Shown here in pieces: positions 35,533 to 44,955 of a DNA stretch of 64,000 nt. The stretch spans positions 6,241,001 through 6,305,000 of the forward strand of contig JAUKUA010000003.1 in NCBI GenBank assembly GCA_030549175.1. Direction: 5' to 3'. The notes beneath the pieces are model-generated. The model ran no database searches, was not told the DNA's origin, and was given only the letters and a program-made list of their open reading frames with translations. The DNA comes from Lasiosphaeris hirsuta (taxonomy: Eukaryota > Ascomycota > Sordariomycetes > Sordariales > Lasiosphaeriaceae). Every line of letters starts with the position of its first letter. The stretch's first letter is position 1. A program made the position numbers and the translations under genes.

Positions 35533-36429
35533 TCCATTTCCTCATTCAGCACCGGGGGAACACCAGCAGATATACCCTACACCCTCGTAGCGGCCATGAG
35601 GTGTCGGGTATTTCTGCATGCTTGTTTCGACGGCGAGGCAAGGCCCCGCTCTGCCCGTTCTACCTCGGTCCCGAGCCCGAGTCCCCAAGAGAAAAAAATC
35701 GAATTGTGGAGTTGACATATTGTCCGCCAAAGTTTTGGCCGGTGGCGTACCAGACATGTTCGGATATCAAGATCGTCAAAGCAAATTTATTACCCGAAGC
35801 AAGTGCGTCATTGTAGTTGCTGCAACACAGCCTTCGACCTTACAACCCAACCCTGGTTAGTCTGCCGCAGGCCAGAGAGGTGTGACAAGCAATATCATCA
35901 CACAATTGCAAACCCCATCAAAAGGAGTGCAGTGCTTCTGACAGGGGAAAGACTGCCGTTCGGCAGCATCCGTCATGTTGCGAAGTAATTAGAGAGCCAA
36001 GGCCTGGGGTTTTTGACATTTTCTGAAACTGCCGTCGTCGTGCGGGTCTCGACCTGCTCCCTCCGAGTCAGTGAAGGCCGTCAAGAGCGACACCCGAGAA
36101 CAGTCTAAATGCGCGGCGACAGGGTCGAGACATCCATATAGAACATTCGGTGCGTAGACGCCTCGGAAACGCGAGTACGACCCGCCATCAGATTTAAGAA
36201 TCTGGGGGCTTCCGGTGCTACTGTCTGCCCTGTCAAGGAACCCGTCCATCTCATTAGTAGTAGTATCCGCGGCCTCTGTTGAGGTTGTGCTTTGTTGCTG
36301 CTCCTTCTATCATCTTCATTCTCCGTACGTTGCTTCCGTCTTGTAAACCCCACGCTGACTTCTTTCGAGATATTCCCTTTGTTCTTTGTATCCGCTCGTT
36401 CAGACAAGACTGGAGCACCGTGCCCAAAA
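35533..36429. other. Spacer between P450 and cytochrome b5 relics
   Basis: About 0.9 kb with no recognisable gene. It presumably held the promoters of the diverging relics. Confidence 0.5.
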
Positions 36430-37320
36430 ATGGCAACCGCACCCATTGATTTGGCCGACTTGATCATCCTTCATAATAAAGGTAGATAGTTCCACTCACA
36501 AGTTCCGAATCACACGCTAACGTCACAAAGTATACGACATCTCTAAATACCTTAAAGACCATCCAGGGGGTGACGTTGTCTTGAAGGATGTCGCCGGGAC
36601 GGATGCCACCAAACTTTTTGACGAGGTTGGCCATTCAGAGGAAGCAAACGAAGAACTGAAGCAGTTCTTCATTGGTGATCTAGCGGAAGAGGTATGTTGT
36701 AAAACCCATCATCACAGTTTACAAGCCAATTTCCTGACACCCATCGCAGCAACACACAGAAGCGGTTGAGATATTTCGTCCAGTATTTCGCCATGTCTCG
36801 CAGAAAGCAGCAAGTATTACCAAGAAGCCTGCAAAAACGTCCGATCGCCTTGTTCGCGGCGTTACCCGTCTCGGGCTTGTCGCAGGAGTCGGCAGCGTCG
36901 TCTGGGTGATGAAAGGCCCTAGCGGCTGTTTAAGCTCATCTGGGAGACGGCCATGTCACCAAATGTCTACCGCCTAGTACTCGCGCTGCCCAAGTCGTCC
37001 GACGTGCTTAGCCTTCCGACGGGTCAACATGTTGCTCTGTGCGCCTTGGCCGCATCGAGCTGCTGATTAAGGTCTACGACAAGGGTATGATGATGAAGCA
37101 CCTGGAGGGCATGACCATCGGCAGCAGCATCGAAATGCGCGGGCCCAAGGGCTCGATGCAGTACTCGTCAACCTACGCGAAACACATTTGCCATCCACGG
37201 AGCAGGCCCACTTGTCGTGCAAGTGTCAAAATGCACAATGACGTGCGGCTCCTTGACTCAAGGGCAAACCTGACTCGGAAGCCGGGACACATTAGGGAAT
37301 TACAGGGCCTCGAGATATAA
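36430..37320 (+). pseudogene. Broken cytochrome b5 / NADH-cytochrome b5 reductase fusion
   Basis: The first part still splices: exons 36430-36481, 36531-36691 and from 36750, with good GT-AG introns. It encodes a cytochrome b5 domain with the first heme ligand in KYLKDHPGGDVVLKDVAG and the second in FDEVGHSEEA. A hydrophobic segment (GLVAGVGSVVWVM, about 36870-36910) follows. Then a frameshift precedes the reductase FAD domain: WETAMSPNVYRLVLALPKSS, then RIELLIKVYDKG and SIEMRGPKGSMQYSSTYAKH. The sequence stops where the GGTGITP-type NAD-binding part should begin. Such fusions supply electrons to P450s or desaturases, and a broken P450 lies 0.9 kb away on the other strand. Confidence 0.88.
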
Positions 37321-37559
37321 GGGCAAGGCTACCTTGTTACCTTGTTCATTCACCCTCCCATCAAGCCTCGGCCATCGCGTCTCCCAACGTGACTCCACTG
37401 TGCGGACCCCGGAAGACCAAAGCCGGCCGGCCTCCGTATCCACCACTTCGTCTCGAGATGCTCCAGGATATCCTGTGCAAAAAGTGGCCGGAAGTTGCGG
37501 GGATCCCGGGGGTACGAACGAATCGTCAAGAAAGAATTGGTGGCTTCGGTCTCGTCAGG

Positions 37560-38880
37560 ATGCTTGAAACGTCACCGACGTTGTCATAATCTTAGACCCG
37601 TCAAGCGAAGCAAGAGAAGCGGCAGTGAAGTTCATCAATGAGCACAAGCAAGAGTTTGCGGCCGTGCTGAGCTCCGGCGGGACGGTGAAGCCAAGCTCGT
37701 ATTGCGCATTCCCAGACATCAACACGGCCGTGCAAGAAGCATGGCTCGTCATCGAGGCAGTGCCCAAGAAGCTGGAGCTCATCGACACATTCGGTGAACT
37801 CGACCAAAAAACGCCTGCCGACTGCATCTTGGGCTCCAATAGCTCCCCCTTCCGATCCAGTCTCATGCTGGACAAGGTGGCCAACCCATTACGGCGTCGC
37901 CTCCTCTTCGACACTCACTTCACCATGCTTCCAGCCATCCGGACTGTCGAGCTGATGACGGATGGCGAGACCGAACCCGAGATATTCCCTTTTCTCCCCA
38001 AGATGCTAGAAGAATGCGGCATGTTGCCTACCACAGCAAGAAAGAGTCCACCGGGTGAGTCTTGGCGCTGCGCCCCTACCCCTTTCTACGTAATTTGCTT
38101 ATAGTCATTAGTTTTATCTTCAACCTGCTATGGGCAGCCGTCAAGCGCGAGGCGCTCACAATCCTAGCCAAGGGTGTCAGTGATGCCAGCTAGATTGACA
38201 AGCTTTGGCAGCACATGTTCCAGGCCAAGGTGACGCTACGTAAGCTGACAGACCAGGTCGGGCTCGAGACGGTGGCCTTCATCAAGGACAACTATATCAA
38301 GGAGCGGGACCTCGACGGCGAGCTCACAGTCGGTTGGCTGCGCAAGAACTACATCCAGAAAGGCAACCTCGGATCCAAAAGCGACCTAGGAGGGCTCTGC
38401 ACCTCCGACAGCCACGACAACGGCACCACCTCATTTCTGTCCAACGGAACGGAACTTGAACTCCAAACCAGCAACGGCGTCCACGGATTCCAGCCGGCCA
38501 TCTACTTCCTCAAAGTCGGCCCCGGCGGAAACGCCAAGGCACTGAGCAACATTCTGACCAACGGTAAAATCCCGCGGCAGGACCCGGCCACGGGGTCATC
38601 ACGACCATTATGCCCCAGCTCTCAGCATCCAACGGCATCAACGTGTGTACCGCGAGCTGCTGGTGCCACACTGCTAGGCAACAAGAGGTTCCAACGTGTC
38701 CATGTGGTGCGTAGGCATCGCCGTCGATCCCTCGCCGGCAAGCTGTACTGGACGTAGAAGGGGTCGAGCAAGAGTAACACGGGGCGCATCTACCGCGCCA
38801 ACCTCGAAATCTCTGCAGGCTAGACGGCGCTGAGCCGCTACGACATTGAGCTTAAGTTTAGCGTGTTGGTCACAGGTGTT
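37560..38880 (+). pseudogene. Broken 3-hydroxyacyl-CoA dehydrogenase with YWTD-type tail
   Basis: Domains in order: an NAD-binding Rossmann part (VVIILDPSSEAREAA, SYCAFPDINTAVQEAWLVIE, AVPKKLELIDTFGELDQKTP, ILGSNSSPFRSSLMLDKV). A frameshift near 38020 leads to KKESTG. A putative intron follows at about 38055-38111, then the C-terminal domain FIFNLLWAAVKREALTILAK. An in-frame TAG follows at 38191-38193, then IDKLWQHMFQAKV. After about 500 nt of linker comes a tail KLYWT, a TAG, then GRIYRANLEISAG, another TAG and TALSRYDIELKF. The N-terminal GxGxxG loop is not recognisable. At least two frameshifts and three stops kill it. Family members act on small hydroxyacids or acyl-CoAs, but this one's substrate is unknown. 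Confidence 0.87.
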
Positions 38881-39739
38881 CCATCTGATTTGTTTCGTAT
38901 TGCTGTTGTGAAAGTCGGTGATTAAGCGGTGCAACAGTGTCGGTGTGCTGATGAGGAAGTAGAAGTGGAAAAACACGAGATGAGACATGCCAATAAAGAC
39001 TATCTTATTATCCTTCGGGTGACTTAGTGAATGGAATACAACGAGCTAACGGGAATGAATTTCTGGCTTGTTAGCCGGGTCGATGAAGAGGAGATTGGGC
39101 TAGAGAAAGAGCATAGATTTACAAGATGTCGAGACCTAGTCCGAGTACATGACTAAAATTGACAAGGTGAGGTGTTTCATAGTATGAGGAGGTCACAAAA
39201 TGTACGATAAACCCTGTAAAGGCCATTTTCCCCGTCGCATAGAGTTATATACATGCGTCATATCTGACGAGGGTAATCACGGCTTTATAAACACTCCTAA
39301 GAAAATAACCAGGGAAAAGTAGAATAATAACAGCCACCTAACTATGAACCTCTACGAGTTGCTCTAAAAGCTGGTCTGCGCAAACCGATGCACTGAGAGA
39401 TGATGATCGTTGAGGCTTCGGTCTATTCCTAATGATGTACGAACCTCCCAAAGCCGATAACATCAAGGCCGGAAACTGAACGAATATTATTAACGACACC
39501 AACTTGATAAAGAAGAAAACTCTCAGAGCAAATGACCCAGTGGGAATATAAAGACTTATTTGAGCTTCCATTATTGCTGAAGATGTTGAAGGACTGTGGT
39601 ATTTTAAAACAGAGAAAAGATATGAATTTAGATGGTGTCACCATCTACAATGAGGAAGCGTCTTATTCTACTATAGTGCCATACGTGACCCTGAAATAAC
39701 CCTGTAATAGCTCTGAAAAATGGTAGATTGATTAATTAT
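38881..39739. other. AT-rich spacer before the transposon island
   Basis: About 0.86 kb, markedly richer in A and T than the DNA to the left. No gene is recognised. Confidence 0.55.
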
Positions 39740-40723
39740 TTAACGTCCGGGATTTTTGCTCAAGCCAACTGGGCCAGAGGCCGAGGACCTTTGGCCCCCG
39801 GCCCTCGGGGAGCTAATGTTAGTGGGGGGAGGCCCCGGTCCGGTCGCGGACCCAGTCGCAAGCGAACCCGGGCCTGTTGCGTTCCCAGACCGGCTCCTCC
39901 TAGCCTGCCTCGGCTCTAGGGAGACGTCAAAGAGATCCTCCTAGCTGAAATCCTGGCCGGAAACATACTCTTTTGCCGTTAGAAGGTTCCACCAGCCCTT
40001 CACAACTCGCCCATTGAATGAGGTACATAAAAACTCCGTAGGGAAAAGCCACCTTCAACAACCCAGCGGGAAACTAGAGGCCCCTTCCTCTCTCTCCTCC
40101 TCGTCTGGGGTAGCCCTGCGCAGTCTCCCCTCCTCTGGGCAGAGTTGAGCCTAGCTACCACTGGGTGGTCCACTCCTGCCTTGGCGAGGTTAATTAAGGA
40201 TCCTTGCCGCGAACCTACGCCTGTTATACTCGAGGACGAGGTGAATCGGCGAGACCCCCGATTCCACGTGAAGGACCGGGATTGGCGTGGTTTTCCAAAC
40301 CGGGAGCGCGGCCCTAAGGGCGTCCCTAAGGCCACCTTCTAGCTACCACTCCCCCCTTTCTTGGCTGTAACCCTCGGGGCCTTTCCACCACGCCTCTGAC
40401 CCGTATAGCATGTGGGGTATCACCACCACAGCGGTCCCCTTGACACCCAGGTCCGGTGGTAGGCCTTTGTTACAAACCCCTATCCTCCGCAAGAGGCCTA
40501 GGATCCTTGCTTCCTTACTAGTAGCCTTAGCGTAGTGCTCCTTGAAGGAGAGCTTATGGTCTAGGACGACCCCGAACCACCTGAGGTGGGGGTTGAACCT
40601 GGCTTGCTTGCCTCCTGTGAGTAGGTTGGAGCTTCTCTCCGGGGGTAGGGGGCCTGTACAGATATAAGGGCCACGTTGCCAACTTCCTTCGCGACGTTGG
40701 TGAGGTTTATGCCCAGCTGCCAT
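39740..40723 (-). mobile_element. Tad-like LINE remnant, 3' part of reverse transcriptase and tail
   Basis: Minus-strand frame 40723-40343 contains LRWFGVVLDHKLSFKEHYAK, EARILGLLRRIG and VVVIPHMLYGSEAWWKGPEG, the thumb/connection part that follows the RT core in Tad1-type non-LTR elements. Frames then shift into AGVDHPVVARLNSAQRR (about 40190-40140). The left end (39740-40080) is a tail also present at 53275-53500 (shared TTAACGTCC..., AGATCCTCCT..., CCTTCACAACTC and GTACATAAAAAC-like blocks). The catalytic core and ORF1 are missing and it is frameshifted, so dead. Confidence 0.78.
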
Positions 40724-43700
40724 TGTTACCCAGAGAGCTGGATATTGTTATCCTCCGGCTAGCCAACGCTCGCGGTCAACCGCACGTTATCCGCCAATTC
40801 CAACGCGACTTTTACGTCAACCAGGAAAATACCCGCAGGTGGCTTACCTTCCTAGCTGCCAACCATCCAGCCTTCTGCCACATCGTCATCAGCCAAGAGC
40901 GCCTTTCTCAACTACCTCGCGGCGAAAACGTTATCAACCAGTTTCTCGTTAAGTTTATTGACCATGTGGATATCGAGGATGTTGTCAATCCTGATGATGA
41001 TCACTCGAACACCTCTCATACGAAGCCAAGTCAACTCTAAGAGTTTCTTCTTTGTAAGGCACAGCACTAATCTTCCCATGGATATTAAGAAACTCCGCAC
41101 CACCTTTGAGTCTGATACCGAGAAATCCAGGCGCTTACTCAACTCCATCATTAAGAATGCCAATAGCCTACGTAGTACTCAAGCTTATTGAGACGGTAAG
41201 CGGTACGCTCTGGAAGCTCACGTCTACGCCTTGTGCATGCCAGCTAATGTTTGTTACTTTTAGCCTAGTCTATCTCACTGGAACAGTCTTACACGCCACA
41301 TGCCGAGATATGAAGAGGTACAGAATCTTACCTACTTCCGGTTCCTGACTACTGTTAATTAGAACCATTCGCCGTGGCGGTTCTATCTCAAGGCCCGGGT
41401 ACTCAACTACTTCCTGGCCTACACAACAGATACCGCCCACGTCTCCTTTCAAGACTTTTGCCGTGTTAAGCTTTTGCTTAACTACCTACACTGCTACTAT
41501 AATAAGCTATTGATGGTTGAAGGCCCTGTGGGTATAACATACAGTAAGACATATGAGCTCTGTCAGGAACTCCACTCTAGCAGCATAATAACGATTACTA
41601 TAGTGAGCTCCCTGAGGCTAAGAAAGATAAGTTCGAGGAATAAGATGCTGAGGAGGAAATTATACTAGGAGGATAGGAAGATCTTACGCGTGAGCTCCCT
41701 AACCGGCCTTTAGAAACAGAGGATATTAAACTTCTAGGTAACAAAGATATAGATCTTACTCAAAACTAGGCTCCGTAGGTAGCGGAACTTATCCCCCTCG
41801 CCAAGGGCTATTAGAAGCTGAGGAAGGCTGACTTCCAGGCCGAAGATGCTCAAGTGGTTACGGAGGAAGAGATCAACGGCCTCAATTCTAAACAACAGTT
41901 AATCTATACCATGTTTAAGGACCACTACGAAGCTACGCTCTATAATCGCCCACCCTCACCTATTCTTCTACAGGTTAATGGCCACGGCAGAATTGGTAAG
42001 TCACATGTTATCTACCTTGTATCCACTTGCCTAGATCAGTTGGCAATGGGATACAGTAAACTACCGCCAGTTATTCATGCCGCTCCCACTGGCGTTACAG
42101 CCAATAACATTAACAACTCTACGATCTACGCCCTGTTGAAGCTCCCCATCACAAAAGGCCCAGACCACCCGGCTCTATCTAGCACAGAGTTGAGCAATCT
42201 ACAGGCCAAGTTACGCCAGTTCTAACACTTTATTATCGACGAGAAGAGTACATGATTGGCCTCTACTAGTTGAGCTTCATAGATCAACAACTTCGCCAGG
42301 TCTTTTGTTACAACTTGTGCACTGAGTAGCGAGCTACTCGGTGTTGAATGACAGGTCGCTAGGTAGAACGCCTAATGGAATGGGGGGGGAGGGGGGCCGA
42401 TCAATTGGAAGGCAAGGTTCTCAGACGGGGTTCACACTCTGTCAAACAGATTGCTATCACCAGAGTTATAGAGTAAACTTTGGGATACAACAGAATGTAA
42501 TTGCTTGCGTGAGGAACAGGAATCCTCACGCTCTAAGGTGTCTAACACGTTGGCTACTTATATCTATCTAGTGGGTAGTCATACCAAGTAGATTGTATCC
42601 TTTGATCTGTCTGCTCTGCTGCCCTGTATGGGAGTGCTGGGGAAGTAGGAGCATCCATATCTGTCCGCTCTGTCGCTCCGTGACAGAGTGGGGAGAGCAC
42701 GGGAGCGCCGTCGCATGATTGGCTGTTCCGTCGTCCAATCCTATGTTCCATGTCACATGACTCCTTGGCACGAAGTGGTATGTGACATCTTTCCTACTCA
42801 TCAAGATTAGCCGTTTAACGGTAGATCCATGATGTTAATCGGCGACTTCTTTCAGCTCCCACCTATACTTAAGAAAGTGCCATTCAACAACCAGAGAGAT
42901 GGGGAGCTACGGCCCGTTGATGTATCTGGGTGTAATATCTATCGTGCCTTCAACAGATTTATTAAGCTCCGTCAAATCGTTTGGCAACAGGGTAACGAAC
43001 AGGCTCCCTCTCGTGAAGCGTTTGAAGACCTCCGTAACAACAGCCTATCAGTGGATAACTAGCAATTACTCTCTACCTACGTAGAGTCTCTATTGTTAAT
43101 GGAGAATATGTGCTCCTTTGATGATGCTCTGCGAATTTACCCATGCAATGCTGAAGTCAACGAGTACAATTTGGCTCACTTAGAGGGCCTTGGACTTACC
43201 TGTATCCAAGCTACGGCTCACAACATGGGTCCCAGGGTAGCCGAGGCTGATTCCGCAGATGCTGACAATCTTTAAACCGCGTGCTCTTGATCCTTAGAGC
43301 CTGGATTATGCTGTTGGAGAACATTTGGATAGAAGCCGGCCAAGTCAACGGTGCAATTGATACTATCCACGACTTTGCATAGGCGCCGGATGTGGCGATA
43401 CCGCCCCTTTTGTAGTACTGGTCCGCTTCAACAAATATTCCGGGCCTTCTTACTTTCCGGATCTCGGCCCCGACTTCAACAATGTTGTGTCGATCTTTCA
43501 ATCTACCTGCGACTTCTGGAAGGGCGCTGCCAACTGCAGCTACACACAGTTCCCGTTTACCACGGCCTACACAATCACAAGTCGCAGGGCGCAACGCTTG
43601 ATCAGGCGGTCCTGGATATATCTTCAAAAGATTTCCAGTCTGGATCGACGTATGTAGCCGTTTCACGCGTTAAAACACTGCAAGGGGTCATGTTTATTCT

Positions 43701-43760
43701 GAGCCTGACGATGCTTGAGCGCAGACTATTTACCTGTTGTTTGACTGTATTAACACCATG
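40668..43760 (+). mobile_element. Helitron-like remnant: pre-helicase region and Pif1-type helicase
   Basis: Pieces of a fungal Helitron protein in order, with stops and shifts between them. First GHVANFLRDVGEVYAQLPLL and ENTRRWLTFLAANHPAFCHI (40668-40900, the region before Rep in fungal Helitrons). Then fragments near 41370-41570. Then the Pif1-like helicase: ATP-binding loop GHGRIGKSHVIYLVSTCL (41978-42030, altered from GxAGTGKS), PVIHAAPTGVTANNI, and HFIIDEKS (Walker B). After an inserted block, MMLIGDFFQLPPILKKVPFN (42829) follows. The end is HGLHNHKSQGATLDQAVLDI and GSTYVAVSRVKTLQG (43565-43690). The HUH relaxase core is not seen, nor Helitron ends. It is a dead, truncated copy. Confidence 0.85.
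42342..42803 (-). repeat. Candidate solo LTR (Copia-like) inside the Helitron helicase
   Basis: The helicase reading is interrupted between the IIDEKS...CYNLCTE part (ending about 42328) and the GDFFQLPP part (from about 42810). The intervening 462 bp begin TGTTGAATGAC and end CTACTCATCA. Read on the minus strand this is TGATGAGTAGG...CATTCAACA, with TG...CA ends as in Copia LTRs. A TATA-like TTATATC occurs at 42557-42563. I find no clean target duplication, so the boundaries are tentative. Confidence 0.45.
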
Positions 43761-44856
43761 ACAACGAGCGCAACGAGCACCGAGAGCTCAACAACGAGCG
43801 CCACTGTCACTAGCATCGCCGCACGCACCTAGAACTTCCAGTTCGCATACCTTTTTAAAGACTAACACCCATACCCCACCAGCACGCTGATCGGCCAGCC
43901 GCAGACCTTCAGTCTGCATGGGTTCGGGTTAGGATATATGGAAATATGGAGACAGTCAGATGCAGGTCACCGTGGCAAACGCGCGAGCCGCTAGTAGGAG
44001 TTGGGGCACTGATGTCTTGCCTTGTTATGTGAGCTGGCGAGAGGTGAAGCCGAATAAGGCTGCCAGCGGAAAGACGGGTAAGGTAAGTGAGAGTCTGGTT
44101 GCTGAAAAGGGTTGGTGAGGTGTCGTTGCTAAGAGCAAAGCTCGCAGCGCACGACGCGTGGTTTCGTTGTAAGAGGAGAACGCTGCGTAATATCACTCAA
44201 ATGGTGGACGAGTGCCTAGGTGGAGGGCTGCCAAAAGGTAGGCAATTTGCTGTTGAGCTCACTGCTGAAAATGGAGTTGGAATGGGGGGGTAATTGAGGC
44301 AGGCATCGTCTGGTACGTGGGCCGTTTCTTGCAGGCGGATCCATGACGCAAAATCGGTCCCAGATCCACCCGAAATAGCGGGAATTCAACGGAATAACAC
44401 GTAGAGGAAAGCTTGCTGTGATTTTAGCGGAATTGGGGTGGATGAGATTGGCATTGGAGGTAGGTAACGCGACGAGCAATAAGTTTGGAGGGGTGTAACT
44501 GCCAGCATTTCAGCTTAGATGGGTTGCTGCAAGAACTGGTGGGGCAACAACAATGGCGGGGTTTTTTAAGCACCGTCTTCGGTTGCACCCTAGCACCCCA
44601 CACCCCGCACCCTGGAACCCATCCTACAGCCCGCTCTGCAGCCAGCCCTACAGCCAGCCCTGCATCCAGCCCTACAGCCGCAGGCCAGTCAAATCTACCA
44701 AGTAAAAAAATGCACTTCACTACCCACCAATAATCATTTGCACATTTTAAAGGTTATAGGGCACTTAGAAGATGGATTCATGTAAAAGAGCAGAAAAACA
44801 GTGATATGATTGATGGTTGTCTAACTAGCCTAGAGAGTACGAGAGAGCCTCTATTA
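43761..44856. other. Unassigned spacer with a CAGCCCTACAGC-type tandem motif
   Basis: About 1.1 kb between the Helitron and the pogo element. At 44632-44689 an imperfect 12-14-bp motif (CAGCCCTACAGC/CAGCCCTGCATC) repeats about four times. No gene is recognised. Confidence 0.5.
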
Positions 44857-44899
44857 AGTCAGGTGGGGGGCTTTTGGAACACCCCTACATTTGGAACAG
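44857..44899. repeat. Left terminal inverted repeat of the pogo element
   Basis: 43 bp starting AGTCAGG, preceded by TA. It pairs with 48074-48116 at 36 of 43 bases. Confidence 0.92.
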
Positions 44900-44955
44900 C
44901 CCTAAGTCGGACCCCGCACCACACCACAAACTTTAATTGCCCACAACTTCGTCAA

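Noticed and set aside
42342..42803. Inserted block in the Helitron as a TIR DNA transposon
   Set aside because: Only a short GAGTAG-type inverted match near the ends; TG...CA termini and internal TATA favour an LTR, although no target duplication is seen.
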